Assembly: GCF_000277125.1 (NCBI RefSeq)
Contig: NC_016946.1
Coordinates: 4,030,001 to 4,094,000 of the forward strand
Length of the DNA stretch: 64,000 nucleotides
Direction: 5' to 3'
DNA from: Mycobacterium intracellulare ATCC 13950
GTDB lineage: Bacteria > Actinomycetota > Actinomycetes > Mycobacteriales > Mycobacteriaceae
Of the stretch, positions 17,920 through 25,906 are shown in pieces. The notes under the pieces were generated by a model. That model did not search any database, had not been told where the DNA came from, and saw only the letters and a program-made list of their open reading frames with translations. The position numbers were made by a program, and so were the translations under genes. The first letter of the stretch is position 1. Each line of letters starts with the position of its first letter.

Positions 17920-18924
17920 GTGTTCCTGCCACACCAGATAGTCGGGCAGATGATCAACAAGCGGTTGGACGACACCATGCGGCGGCGCTTCTTCCGCGGC
18001 ATGGAATTCGCCGCGCCCGTCGGCGATCCGGGCTGGTTCGGTCCCGACAGCGCCGTGTGGCGCGTGCATTCGCACCTGCCCGCCTTGATCTTCGGCCTGT
18101 ATTGCGCCGCCTTCATGGAATCCCTGGACCCGTCGATCTACTGGATGGGCATGCACCATTCGCGCCTGATCAAGCGCGACAGCAACGGAAACCCGATATC
18201 GCGCGTGCCGCAGATCGACCCCGAGGGCGCCGCGACGCGGCTGGGCCACTCGGTCGCCTTCTTCATCGGCACGGCGTACGGGTCGACGGAAACCGCCGAG
18301 CGCCTGGCGACGTCCGTGCGCGCGATGCATCACACCATCAAGGGCACCCGTCCCGACGGAGCCCGCTACGACGCCGACGATCCCGAGTGGCTGCGATGGA
18401 ACTACGCGACGGTCGTCTGGGGGCTGGCCACCGCGCACGAGCTTTATCACCCAATGCCGTTGCGCGGCAAGAACCTCGACCGCTATTACGGCGAGTTCGT
18501 CCGGGTCGGACACGCCCTGGGCGGTACCGATCTGCCGACCACCAAGGCCGAGACGCTCGAGTGCCTGGAGTCGTACTTGCCGAAATTGGCTGTGACTCAT
18601 GGGAAAGCGATGGGCACCGGCCCCAACGTCCCCATGCCGCAGGCGGCCGTCGATTGGGCCATTCGCGACACGATGCCGAAATGGGCCAAGCAGCTGCTGC
18701 AGCACCGTGACCCCAACATCATCGAACGCACCGCCCGTCGTACCGCGGTGTGGTCGATCATCAACGGGATCAACGCCGCGGCGGGCCCGACACCGGAGTT
18801 TCGGCAGGCCCAGGCCCGGGTCAAAGGAGGCACCACCGTTCCCCACACCGTGCCGATCTACGTGCCCGGCACCGATCAGGTCCGCACCCGCTCCGAGGTG
18901 GAGCTCAGCTTCCAGTCGGTGTAA
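17920..18924 (+). CDS. oxygenase MpaB / DUF2236 family protein
   Basis: A 334-residue, largely helical protein of the DUF2236 (MpaB, Lcp-like) family, which includes heme b-dependent oxygenases such as the latex-clearing protein. Diagnostic parts are FAAPVGDPGWFGPDSAVWRVHSH-like sequence near residue 28, the VHSHLPALIFGLYCAAFMESLDP segment with a candidate heme His, and the AMHHTIKG stretch that corresponds to the HHxIKG family motif. GTG start at 17920 after GAGGGAG. A TetR palindrome lies in its leader. Substrate unknown. Confidence 0.85.
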   Translation: MFLPHQIVGQMINKRLDDTMRRRFFRGMEFAAPVGDPGWFGPDSAVWRVHSHLPALIFGLYCAAFMESLDPSIYWMGMHHSRLIKRDSNGNPISRVPQIDPEGAATRLGHSVAFFIGTAYGSTETAERLATSVRAMHHTIKGTRPDGARYDADDPEWLRWNYATVVWGLATAHELYHPMPLRGKNLDRYYGEFVRVGHALGGTDLPTTKAETLECLESYLPKLAVTHGKAMGTGPNVPMPQAAVDWAIRDTMPKWAKQLLQHRDPNIIERTARRTAVWSIINGINAAAGPTPEFRQAQARVKGGTTVPHTVPIYVPGTDQVRTRSEVELSFQSV

Positions 18925-19252
18925 CCGGCTGCCCTAGGTGCTGGGGGCAGTAAGCGCTCGCGGCGATCATGGTGAACTGCGCGGCGCCGTCCACGGTGAA
19001 CCCCGGATTGCTCGACGACACGTTGTGGATGACGTCGACCTGGGGATGGCCCTGGTCCATCAGCTCGCACGCCCTTTTGCCGACCCCGACCGCGGTGGCG
19101 GGGCTCTCATAGGTGATGCCGGCCTTGTTGAGCGCGGTCAGGAAGCTCACATCCGCGGCTGAATTGCCGGCCGGATCGGCGTGCGCAGGCGTGGCCACAC
19201 CGATGAAGACGACGAAGCCCGCAAGCACTACAGGGATGCGCATGGCTTTCAT
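18905..19252 (-). CDS. secreted DUF732 protein
   Basis: A 115-residue exported protein: a signal peptide of about 29 residues ending TPAHADP, then a DUF732 domain with DVSFLTALNKAGITY, GKRACELMDQGHPQ and ASAYCPQHLG, with two conserved Cys. DUF732 proteins are small mycobacterial secreted proteins of unknown function. The 3' end overlaps the convergent DUF2236 gene by 20 bases. Start is ATG 19252 or 19243. Confidence 0.85.
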   Translation of the reverse strand: MKAMRIPVVLAGFVVFIGVATPAHADPAGNSAADVSFLTALNKAGITYESPATAVGVGKRACELMDQGHPQVDVIHNVSSSNPGFTVDGAAQFTMIAASAYCPQHLGQPVTPTGS

Positions 19253-19372
19253 CTTGGTACAGAGCCGCGGTCCTGGCGCCGGCAGCCCTTGGCCACCTGG
19301 GCGAAGGGCCTGGGTGTGGTACACAGTGGCTATGTCCGCGCTGACCCATCAACCCTGTTGAGAGCCCCAGCG

Positions 19373-20827
19373 GTGCACGACGATCGACTGCTGAGTCCCG
19401 GCCAGACGTGCTGGCGTACGGCGCGTGCCGACAAGTTCGCCCCCATCGTCGATGCGGCGGACTACTTCAAACACGCCAAGGCGGCGATGCTGCGCGCCCG
19501 CCGCCGAATCATGCTGATCGGCTGGGATTTCGACTCCCGAGTGACGTTCGAGCGCGGCCGCAAGACCCTGCCCGGCCCGAACCAGCTGGGCACCTTCCTT
19601 TATTGGATGCTGTGGAAGCGGCCGGGTCTGGACATCTACCTGCTGAAGTCCAATTTGCGTCTGCTCCCGGCCTTCGATGGCCTCTGGTACGGGCTTGCCC
19701 CGGTATCGCTGGTGAACCAGATCAGCAGTAAGCGAATGCATTTCGCCATCGACGGCGCCCATCCGCTCGGCTCGGTGCATCATCAGAAGATCGTCGTCGT
19801 CGACGACGCGGTGGCCTTCTGCGGCGGCATCGACCTCACCCTTGACCGCTGGGACACCCGCGCCCATGAGCATGTCAACCGCCACCGCCGCACGGCACGC
19901 CGCAGCTACGGGCCACGGCACGACGTCGCGGCCGCGGTCGACGGTGCGGCGGCGCGGGCCCTTGGCGAGCAAGCGTTGGCGCGGTGGCAAACGGCGACGA
20001 AACAAGCGTTGGCGCCCGTGGAGGCACGGCACAGCGCGTGGCCCGGCAAGCTGGAACCGACGCTGCGCAACGTGGACATCGGGATCGCGCTCACCCTGCC
20101 CGAACTGGACGATCGCCCCGAGGTCCGCGAGGTCGAGGCGCTCAACCTTGCCGCCATAGCGGCGGCCCGCGACACCATCTACGTGGAGAACCAATACCTG
20201 GCGTCGCGCACCATCGCCGACGCCCTGGCGGCGCGGCTGCGGGAAGCCGACGGCCCCGAGATCGTCATCGTTCTTGCGCGCAAAGGCAATAACCCGCTCG
20301 AACGGGGAACGATGGACAGCGCACGCCACCTCCTGCTTCACCAGCTGTGGGGGGCCGACGAGCATGACCGGTTGGGCATCTACTGGCCGGTGACCGACCG
20401 CGGTGCGCCGATCTACATCCACTCCAAGGTGCTGGTGGTCGACGATCGGCTGCTGCGGATCGGGTCGTCGAATTTCAACAACCGGTCATTGGGATTCGAC
20501 AGCGAATGCGATGTGGCCATCGAGGCGCCGCCGGCGAGTTCCGACGATGACGTGCGCCGTGAAATCGCCTCCGTGCGAAACGGTTTGGTGGCCGAGCACT
20601 TAGGTGTGTCGCCCGGCGAGCTCAACAGAGCGATCGCCGAACACCGGTCGGTGCACAAGGCCGTCGAGGCGCTTCGAGGCGACGGCAAGACGTTGCAGCC
20701 CTTCACCGAGCGCACCGTGGCCGATGAGGCGGGCCCGCTGGCCGAGAACGAGCTGATGGACCCCGACCATGTGCCACGGTCGCTGAGCCGAAGCGTGCAA
20801 CGCTTCATCACCGGCCTTCGGGGTTAA
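19373..20827 (+). CDS. phospholipase D-like protein with two HKD motifs
   Basis: About 484 residues of the phospholipase D/cardiolipin synthase-like superfamily. Both catalytic motifs are complete: HHQKIVVVDDAVAFCGG in the first half and IHSKVLVVDDRLLRIGSSN in the second (H-x-K-x4-D). It likely hydrolyses or exchanges phosphodiester bonds of phospholipids. There is no signal peptide or strong membrane helix. The start is uncertain: GTG 19373 is the first sensible start before conserved sequence, but the frame is open to 19181. Confidence 0.88.
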   Translation: MHDDRLLSPGQTCWRTARADKFAPIVDAADYFKHAKAAMLRARRRIMLIGWDFDSRVTFERGRKTLPGPNQLGTFLYWMLWKRPGLDIYLLKSNLRLLPAFDGLWYGLAPVSLVNQISSKRMHFAIDGAHPLGSVHHQKIVVVDDAVAFCGGIDLTLDRWDTRAHEHVNRHRRTARRSYGPRHDVAAAVDGAAARALGEQALARWQTATKQALAPVEARHSAWPGKLEPTLRNVDIGIALTLPELDDRPEVREVEALNLAAIAAARDTIYVENQYLASRTIADALAARLREADGPEIVIVLARKGNNPLERGTMDSARHLLLHQLWGADEHDRLGIYWPVTDRGAPIYIHSKVLVVDDRLLRIGSSNFNNRSLGFDSECDVAIEAPPASSDDDVRREIASVRNGLVAEHLGVSPGELNRAIAEHRSVHKAVEALRGDGKTLQPFTERTVADEAGPLAENELMDPDHVPRSLSRSVQRFITGLRG

Positions 20828-20908
20828 CGCGCCGGCGATTGGGGTGTGAGTCGAACCGGACTCGGCCTAGTCTGGGCAGAAGTGCCAGTGGACTAAGGAC
20901 GAGCACCC

Positions 20909-21772
20909 ATGAGCATCGACGACGAATCCGTCACCACGTTGGAGGACCTTCGGGGCGACCTGGCGCAGCGGTACAAGAGGACGCCAACGGGCGGAAGTTC
21001 GATCGACAGCGCGATCGCCGAAGCCGACATGGCGGCCCTCGACCGCGACGGCTACGTCATCTGGGAGAACCTGCTGAGCGCCGAAGAATGCGCGCACATT
21101 CGCCAGACCGTGCGGCCGTGGCTCGGGCATACCGGACGCAACTCGTTCGAGGGCCGCCGTACGCAGCGGATCTACAGCGTGCTGAGCAGGACACGGGTGT
21201 GCGATCGGCTTGTCGACCATCCCCGGGTGCTCGCCGCTCTCGACCGGTTGCTAATGCCCAACTATCTGCTTTCGGCGTTGCAGGCCATCAACATTCAGCC
21301 CGGCGAGGCCGCACAGCTGGCTCACCATGACGACGGCTTTTACCCGATTCCACGCCCTCGGGCGCCGTTGGCGGCCGCCACGATCTGGGCGATCGACGAC
21401 TTCACCGCCGACAACGGCGCCACGGTCCTGTACCCGGGGAGCCACCGGTGGGGCAGGCGCCGGCCGGACTCCGACGACGAGGCGTTGCCGGTGGTCATGC
21501 CCGCCGGCTCCTGCGTCTTCTTCGTCGGCACCCTCTGGCATGGCGGGGGTGCCAACAACACCGCCCACGAGCGGCTGGCCATCACCGCTCAATACTGTGA
21601 GCCGTGGCTGCGGCCGATGGAGGCCTATACGTTGTCGGTGTCGCGCGACATCGCGCGCACGGTCTCCGACGACATCCGCCGCATGCTCGGCTACAGCATC
21701 CACCCGCCGTTCGTCGGCAACGTCGATGGCTTGCATCCGTTGCGGCTGTTGGGATCTGGTCCCGAGGCGTAG
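20909..21772 (+). CDS. phytanoyl-CoA dioxygenase (PhyH)-family Fe(II)/2-oxoglutarate oxygenase
   Basis: A 287-residue double-stranded beta-helix oxygenase. The Fe ligands are visible as AHHDDGFYPI (HxD) and GTLWHGGGANN (distal His), and the 2-oxoglutarate Arg as HERLAITAQYC. ATG 20909 follows an AGGACGAG-type ribosome site. Substrate is unknown; PhyH relatives hydroxylate lipids and small molecules. It precedes the DUF2505 gene by 54 bases. Confidence 0.88.
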   Translation: MSIDDESVTTLEDLRGDLAQRYKRTPTGGSSIDSAIAEADMAALDRDGYVIWENLLSAEECAHIRQTVRPWLGHTGRNSFEGRRTQRIYSVLSRTRVCDRLVDHPRVLAALDRLLMPNYLLSALQAINIQPGEAAQLAHHDDGFYPIPRPRAPLAAATIWAIDDFTADNGATVLYPGSHRWGRRRPDSDDEALPVVMPAGSCVFFVGTLWHGGGANNTAHERLAITAQYCEPWLRPMEAYTLSVSRDIARTVSDDIRRMLGYSIHPPFVGNVDGLHPLRLLGSGPEA

Positions 21773-21826
21773 ATGCGGGGCGGCTTCACCGCCTCGGACG
21801 ATCCGCCTCTGCAAGAATGGTCCGAT

Positions 21827-22333
21827 ATGTCGCGCTCATTCGACGTCCTGACCGAGTCGCCCGCCAGCGTTGAGCAGATTCATGCCGCGTTCGGCCGCGA
21901 GGACTATTGGCTGGCCCGCATCGCGGCCGGTGCCGCCGACACCACCTTGGATTCACTGGTGGCCGACCCCGACGGCACGGTGACGGTGCGCACGACTCAA
22001 CGCCTCGGTCGTCAGCTCCTGCCCGGGCTGGTCGCCAAATTCGTTACCGGCGAGGTGAAGATCGTGCAGACCGAGACGTGGCGTCCGGACAGCGATCGCC
22101 AGGTGCGTGGGCGGGTCACCGTGTCCGCTTCGGGCGGATTGGGATCAGGCCACGCGGATACGTGGCTGGCGCCGACGGATGACAGCGGTTCGCAACTGCG
22201 CGCCGCCCTTCAGGTGAACGTCAAAATCCCTTTGGTGGGCGGCAAACTCGAAAAGTCCATCGGGGCAGGTTTGGCGGAGGGCATCCCCGAGATGCTGCGC
22301 TTCACCACTACGTGGATCGCCGAAAACACATAA
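21827..22333 (+). CDS. DUF2505 domain protein
   Basis: A 168-residue protein reading MSRSFDVLTESPASVEQIHAAFGREDYWLARI, the START/polyketide-cyclase-like beginning of DUF2505, then alternating strands and a C-terminal helix (EGIPEMLRFTTTWIAE). DUF2505 is an actinobacterial lipid-transfer-like family of unknown role. The start at 21827 fits the family; the open frame begins at 21773. Confidence 0.85.
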   Translation: MSRSFDVLTESPASVEQIHAAFGREDYWLARIAAGAADTTLDSLVADPDGTVTVRTTQRLGRQLLPGLVAKFVTGEVKIVQTETWRPDSDRQVRGRVTVSASGGLGSGHADTWLAPTDDSGSQLRAALQVNVKIPLVGGKLEKSIGAGLAEGIPEMLRFTTTWIAENT

Positions 22334-22366
22334 AACTTCGCTTCGCAGCATTTACGCTCCCTGTCC

Positions 22367-22738
22367 ATGGACCCGAGAGTGTCGGCCGGCATCGGCCACG
22401 GCAAGGCCTTGTCTCCGTCGGCACTGATTGCCACATCGCTGACCGGGCTGGTGTGGCTCGCGCCCACAGCCCACGCCGACCCCGATCCCATCTCCGTCGG
22501 CGCTTATCTGCACACACTGAACGTGTTGCATGTGCCGTACGACAATCCGGGCAGGATTGTCGACATCGGGAACAACGTCTGCCAGCAAGCGCGCGGCGGC
22601 ACCGACTTCGACACCATCTACCCGACGGTGGCGAGCAACGGCTACGCGTCCGCGCAAGCGGGTCAGATCATGGGCGCTGCGGTCGGGACATTCTGTCCCG
22701 ACATGGAGGTTGCTTTCGACCGCTGGACCAACAGCTAG
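22367..22738 (+). CDS. secreted DUF732 protein
   Basis: A 123-residue exported protein, the second DUF732 member in the window. A signal peptide of about 38 residues ends TAHADP. The mature part has ISVGAYLHTLNVLHVPYDNPGR, GNNVCQQARGG and VGTFCPDME with the two conserved Cys. Function unknown. It ends 16 bases before the end of the facing Imm63-like gene. Confidence 0.85.
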   Translation: MDPRVSAGIGHGKALSPSALIATSLTGLVWLAPTAHADPDPISVGAYLHTLNVLHVPYDNPGRIVDIGNNVCQQARGGTDFDTIYPTVASNGYASAQAGQIMGAAVGTFCPDMEVAFDRWTNS

Positions 22739-22754
22739 GCGGGGCCTGCAGGTG

Positions 22755-23177
22755 TCATAACGGTTCGCCGATGTCAGGGAGTAAGGCGATGTCCTCTGGC
22801 TGGCCATTACGGAACATCGCTGCGAGGTCGCGGACGCGTCTCTTTGCCCAGTCAACATTGAATTGACTCAAAATCTGATACTCGTATTTGAAACGTTGCG
22901 CTCGGTCGCCGACTTGCTTAGCGGCATGGCTCGTAACCACCCCTTCGGTGTACCAGTAGAGAAGGTCATCGAGGCTGCCCGCCCGGTCGAAGCCGAGTTT
23001 TCCGCGCTCGTAGAAGGTGTAGTGGTAGGAACCGTCCTCGGCAACGAAAATGTTCAAACCATCGGTCGTCCGGAAGCCAACCGGCATGGGACGCACGCCG
23101 AGCCTTTCCGACAAACGATCGATTTCACTTTGAAGCGCCACAGATTTATCGTCTGAGGAGCGGTCCGTGATCATCAT
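22755..23177 (-). CDS. Imm63-like candidate immunity protein
   Basis: A 140-residue acidic protein. The segment GSLDDLLYWYTEGVVTSHAAK followed by RAQRFKYEYQILSQFNVDWAKRRVRDLAAMF resembles Imm63 immunity proteins, which share a 'LLYW' helix and a late 'LxxxNxxW' helix. It is last in the type VII toxin operon and visibly AT-richer than flanking genes, which is usual for immunity genes. Whether it protects against the present toxin or is an orphan from an earlier toxin tail is open. Confidence 0.6.
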   Translation of the reverse strand: MMITDRSSDDKSVALQSEIDRLSERLGVRPMPVGFRTTDGLNIFVAEDGSYHYTFYERGKLGFDRAGSLDDLLYWYTEGVVTSHAAKQVGDRAQRFKYEYQILSQFNVDWAKRRVRDLAAMFRNGQPEDIALLPDIGEPL

Positions 23178-23259
23178 GGAAAGCAGTACCTAATAGCGCC
23201 TCGTTTACGCCATCTTCGCATGCGGTCGCTGCCCACTACTTTTGACTCCGGGTTCAAAC

Positions 23260-23562
23260 TTAACGCATCTGAAAGGTGTAAAAATTGCCGATAGCCGTGA
23301 GTGATTGTTTCGTGAGAATCGGATGCCTTTCGTGCATCACAGCTTCGACATAGTCCCCAGCCTCATTGAGGCTCATGCGACTCCAGTCAGGCTCCACCCT
23401 CATCGCTTCGTTAAGAATCGCATGCACCCTCTCATTTGCAACCGTAGCCCTTGATCCGAAATGCTCCTCGAACTCAACTCCATTGCTACCGGGGTAACGG
23501 CGCAGATATAGAACAATCGCTTCATTGATGTCGATACCGTCATTCTCCAAGGTCCACCTCAC
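23260..23562 (-). CDS. candidate cognate immunity protein, 100 aa
   Basis: A 100-residue acidic, mostly helical protein (MRWTLENDGIDINEAIVLYL ... SRMSLNEAGDYVEAVMHERH). Its GTG start overlaps the toxin stop as GTGA, so it is made with the toxin, the usual arrangement for a cognate immunity gene. It is AT-richer than the genome around it. I do not recognise a family; the immunity role is inferred from position and coupling. Confidence 0.62.
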   Translation of the reverse strand: MRWTLENDGIDINEAIVLYLRRYPGSNGVEFEEHFGSRATVANERVHAILNEAMRVEPDWSRMSLNEAGDYVEAVMHERHPILTKQSLTAIGNFYTFQMR

Positions 23563-25514
23563 CCATGCCTCTCAAAAATCGTTACTGCTTCTCCTGTGTC
23601 TGGATCGATCTGCACAATGCGGCTTATGTTAAGGTTTTCCATCAGACGAGGTATCTCAATATTTTGCCAGACGTTGCCTGGGCGCAAGTTGGAACCAATG
23701 ATTGCGGTAACTTCTCCTTGCGCGTTTTCCGCGTATGCCGTCGAAGCATCGTCCCAGAACTGTACCGATACCGGATCATGGCGATTCCAGACTGGAAGCG
23801 GATCAATCCCGTTGTCCGCAAGCGTCATTTCTAACGTCCTGCCCCCAGTTCCATGAGCGATCAGTTCCGCTACCCCTGAGCCATCGGGACCAACTCCGAT
23901 CCCGTCGGCAGTTCTGCCCGACCAGTAATATGCGGTATTTGGCTGTGTGGTCGTGATTTCTAGAAGCTGTTCGTACGACGGCAGACTTCCGGGCAGATAG
24001 TGACCCGCACTGTCCATTGGGTAAGGGCCATCACCATGGTTACCGTCCAGGATGGAATGGTCGGCCACAAAGGGATCGTGGTGCTCACCAATTGCGGCGG
24101 GAAGGTGATCGCCAGCACCTATCGGCGGATGGCTGCCGACGAGGTCGTGTGGGACAGTGGCGGCGGCATCGAGGTCGGCCAATTCCCCCGCACGTACGAC
24201 GGCCGCTCCTTCGCCACCGAAGAGCATCGTGGGCAGCGTGGTGGCGGCGTCGGAGGTCTTGCCGCCCAAATAGTAAGCGAGGCTTGGGGAGTCTATTGCG
24301 CTCTTGATTTCCGTGAGCCCGGTGCCCACGGGGTTCAGGGCCGTCTCGGCGGTGCCTTTGAGCATCTGCTCCCATGACTTGAGCACACTTGGAGCTCCGG
24401 GGCCTCCCTGCCCGAAAAGGTTTTTGATCCCTTGCTCGGTAGCGAACCAACGGTCACTAAAGCCTTCGGAAAATCCCGGTGGCGGCGGGGCCTTCGGCTC
24501 GGGTGGAACGTAGTTGGGCATCCCGTTGTCGATCCACTGCTGTGTCTGGCTCACAACGTCATTCAGCCGCGCCTCGATCTGATTCGGCGCCACACCGTCG
24601 CGAATCATGGTCTGGCGCGCCATCGCCTTGAAGCTCTCGACATCTGCTGGGTTCAGCCGCGGCGGCGGGACACCGCCGCGCCCGGGTCCGGCAGGTCCAG
24701 CCGGCAACAGCATGTCTTGCAGCGACAGGGGCTTGCCAGCGGCGCCCCCGGGAACAGGCGGGCCCTTCGGCGAGGCACCGTCCGTGCCCGCGGTTGCAGG
24801 TCCGGCCGGCAACAACATGTCTTGCAACGACCGCGGCGGACCCACGGCGCCGGCGGGAACCGGCGGGCCCTTCGGCGAGGCGCCGTCCGGCCCAGCGTCT
24901 GCCGGGCCATCGGGCAACAACATGTCTTGCCACGTCCGTGGCTTGCGCCCTGCTGCCGGATTGGGCGGACCTTGCGGCGGTGCGCCACCACTTGGTGCAT
25001 GACCGCCGGTATCCAGCGGGACTTCGCCCACGGCAAAGCGGACGGCGGTGGCAAGCTCGTGATCGGCACTGTGGGCGTGCACGTTCAACGCTATGAGCTG
25101 ATCCTGCAGCAGCTGTTGTTGCGCGGCGAACTCTATGGGATCGAGCCCAATCCACGTGTCGCCCACGTCAATTCGCCAGTCCGGCGTGATGGTCCAGCCA
25201 TTGGCCTCAGCGGCCCGCTCGATGTCCTCGAGTTCGCGCTTGCATGCGCGCACATCCCCCTCGGCGCGTGCCACCGCCGCGGCTACCTGCCGGGACTCCT
25301 GACCGTCGGCCTCGATGTCACGTCGAGCCTTACCGAGGTCAGCGCGAAACGCCTCTCCGGCTTCCCCCTGCCAGCCGCTGAGAACGTTATCCACCTGCTG
25401 GAGGTTCTCCCCCAACTGCTGCAAGGTGTTGGCGCGTCCGTTCGCGGTCTCAAACACCTTCTGGATCGCGCCGAGATCCCAACGCTTGACGTCATTGGGG
25501 GTCAGCTGCCCCAC
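23559..25514 (-). CDS. type VII-secreted polymorphic toxin, WXG-like N terminus and variable C-terminal toxin domain
   Basis: A 651-residue modular protein. Residues 1-165 are helical with W48-Q49-G50 in a WXG hairpin (DNVLSGWQGEAGEAFRADL), typical of ESX substrates. Residues 166-290 are Pro/Gly-rich and contain three 35-residue repeats around QDMLLPAGPA. Residues 290-520 form a linker. The last 130 residues are a separate domain: AYYWSGRTADG, GGRTLEMTL, WDDASTAYAE, IIGSNLRPGNVWQNIEIPRL, TIFERHG. This tail resembles C-terminal domains on other contact-dependent toxins, but I cannot assign an activity. It follows a WXG100-like gene and is followed by immunity candidates. Confidence 0.8.
   Translation of the reverse strand: MGQLTPNDVKRWDLGAIQKVFETANGRANTLQQLGENLQQVDNVLSGWQGEAGEAFRADLGKARRDIEADGQESRQVAAAVARAEGDVRACKRELEDIERAAEANGWTITPDWRIDVGDTWIGLDPIEFAAQQQLLQDQLIALNVHAHSADHELATAVRFAVGEVPLDTGGHAPSGGAPPQGPPNPAAGRKPRTWQDMLLPDGPADAGPDGASPKGPPVPAGAVGPPRSLQDMLLPAGPATAGTDGASPKGPPVPGGAAGKPLSLQDMLLPAGPAGPGRGGVPPPRLNPADVESFKAMARQTMIRDGVAPNQIEARLNDVVSQTQQWIDNGMPNYVPPEPKAPPPPGFSEGFSDRWFATEQGIKNLFGQGGPGAPSVLKSWEQMLKGTAETALNPVGTGLTEIKSAIDSPSLAYYLGGKTSDAATTLPTMLFGGEGAAVVRAGELADLDAAATVPHDLVGSHPPIGAGDHLPAAIGEHHDPFVADHSILDGNHGDGPYPMDSAGHYLPGSLPSYEQLLEITTTQPNTAYYWSGRTADGIGVGPDGSGVAELIAHGTGGRTLEMTLADNGIDPLPVWNRHDPVSVQFWDDASTAYAENAQGEVTAIIGSNLRPGNVWQNIEIPRLMENLNISRIVQIDPDTGEAVTIFERHG
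24690..24941 (-). repeat. three in-frame tandem repeats, 105-base period
   Basis: Inside the toxin gene, a Pro/Gly-rich unit recurs with a 35-codon period: WQDMLLPDGPADAGPDG, LQDMLLPAGPATAGTDG and LQDMLLPAGPAGPGRGG at residues about 195, 230 and 265. The shared DNA core on the plus strand, GGCAACAACATGTCTTGC, is nearly identical in all copies, so the duplication is recent and could change in copy number. Confidence 0.85.
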
Positions 25515-25523
25515 TCGTGACCC

Positions 25524-25826
25524 CTACTCCCGCACCGACCGAAAAGCTCGCGCCGACTCGTCCTCGTTGGTGAGGTAGCCGAGCATCGCCTCGGCGACGT
25601 GCGACCCCAGGCCGTCCACCTGCAGCTGGTGGTGGTCGTGGCGGGCCTGCCAGCGCGCCGAGAGCTCACCCAGCGCCAGCTCCGAGGATCCGATCCAGCC
25701 GGGCGCGGCCGCCGCAAGGCCGTCCTCATGGCTGAAGAAATCCAACGCGGCCTCGCCGATCGCGTTGAACATGTCGTTGCTGCCGACGTGCAGTGCGGCG
25801 GGATCGACCTTCAATCCATCTGCCAC
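25524..25826 (-). CDS. WXG100/EspC-like type VII secretion partner
   Basis: A 100-residue helical-hairpin protein. PGWIGSSELALGELSARWQ contains the W-x-G turn between two helices, and YLTNEDE (Y-x-x-x-E) near the C terminus matches the YxxxD/E type VII secretion signal. It ends ten bases before the toxin start, so it is probably the secretion partner or chaperone-like substrate that dimerises with the toxin N terminus. No ESX machine is in the window. Confidence 0.82.
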   Translation of the reverse strand: MADGLKVDPAALHVGSNDMFNAIGEAALDFFSHEDGLAAAAPGWIGSSELALGELSARWQARHDHHQLQVDGLGSHVAEAMLGYLTNEDESARAFRSVRE

Positions 25827-25906
25827 GAATGTCTCCTACGGCTCGCCGGGATTGCGCTCCGAATCTTAATTTGCTGCGTAGGACCGCGCACTTCACCTCT
25901 TGCGGG

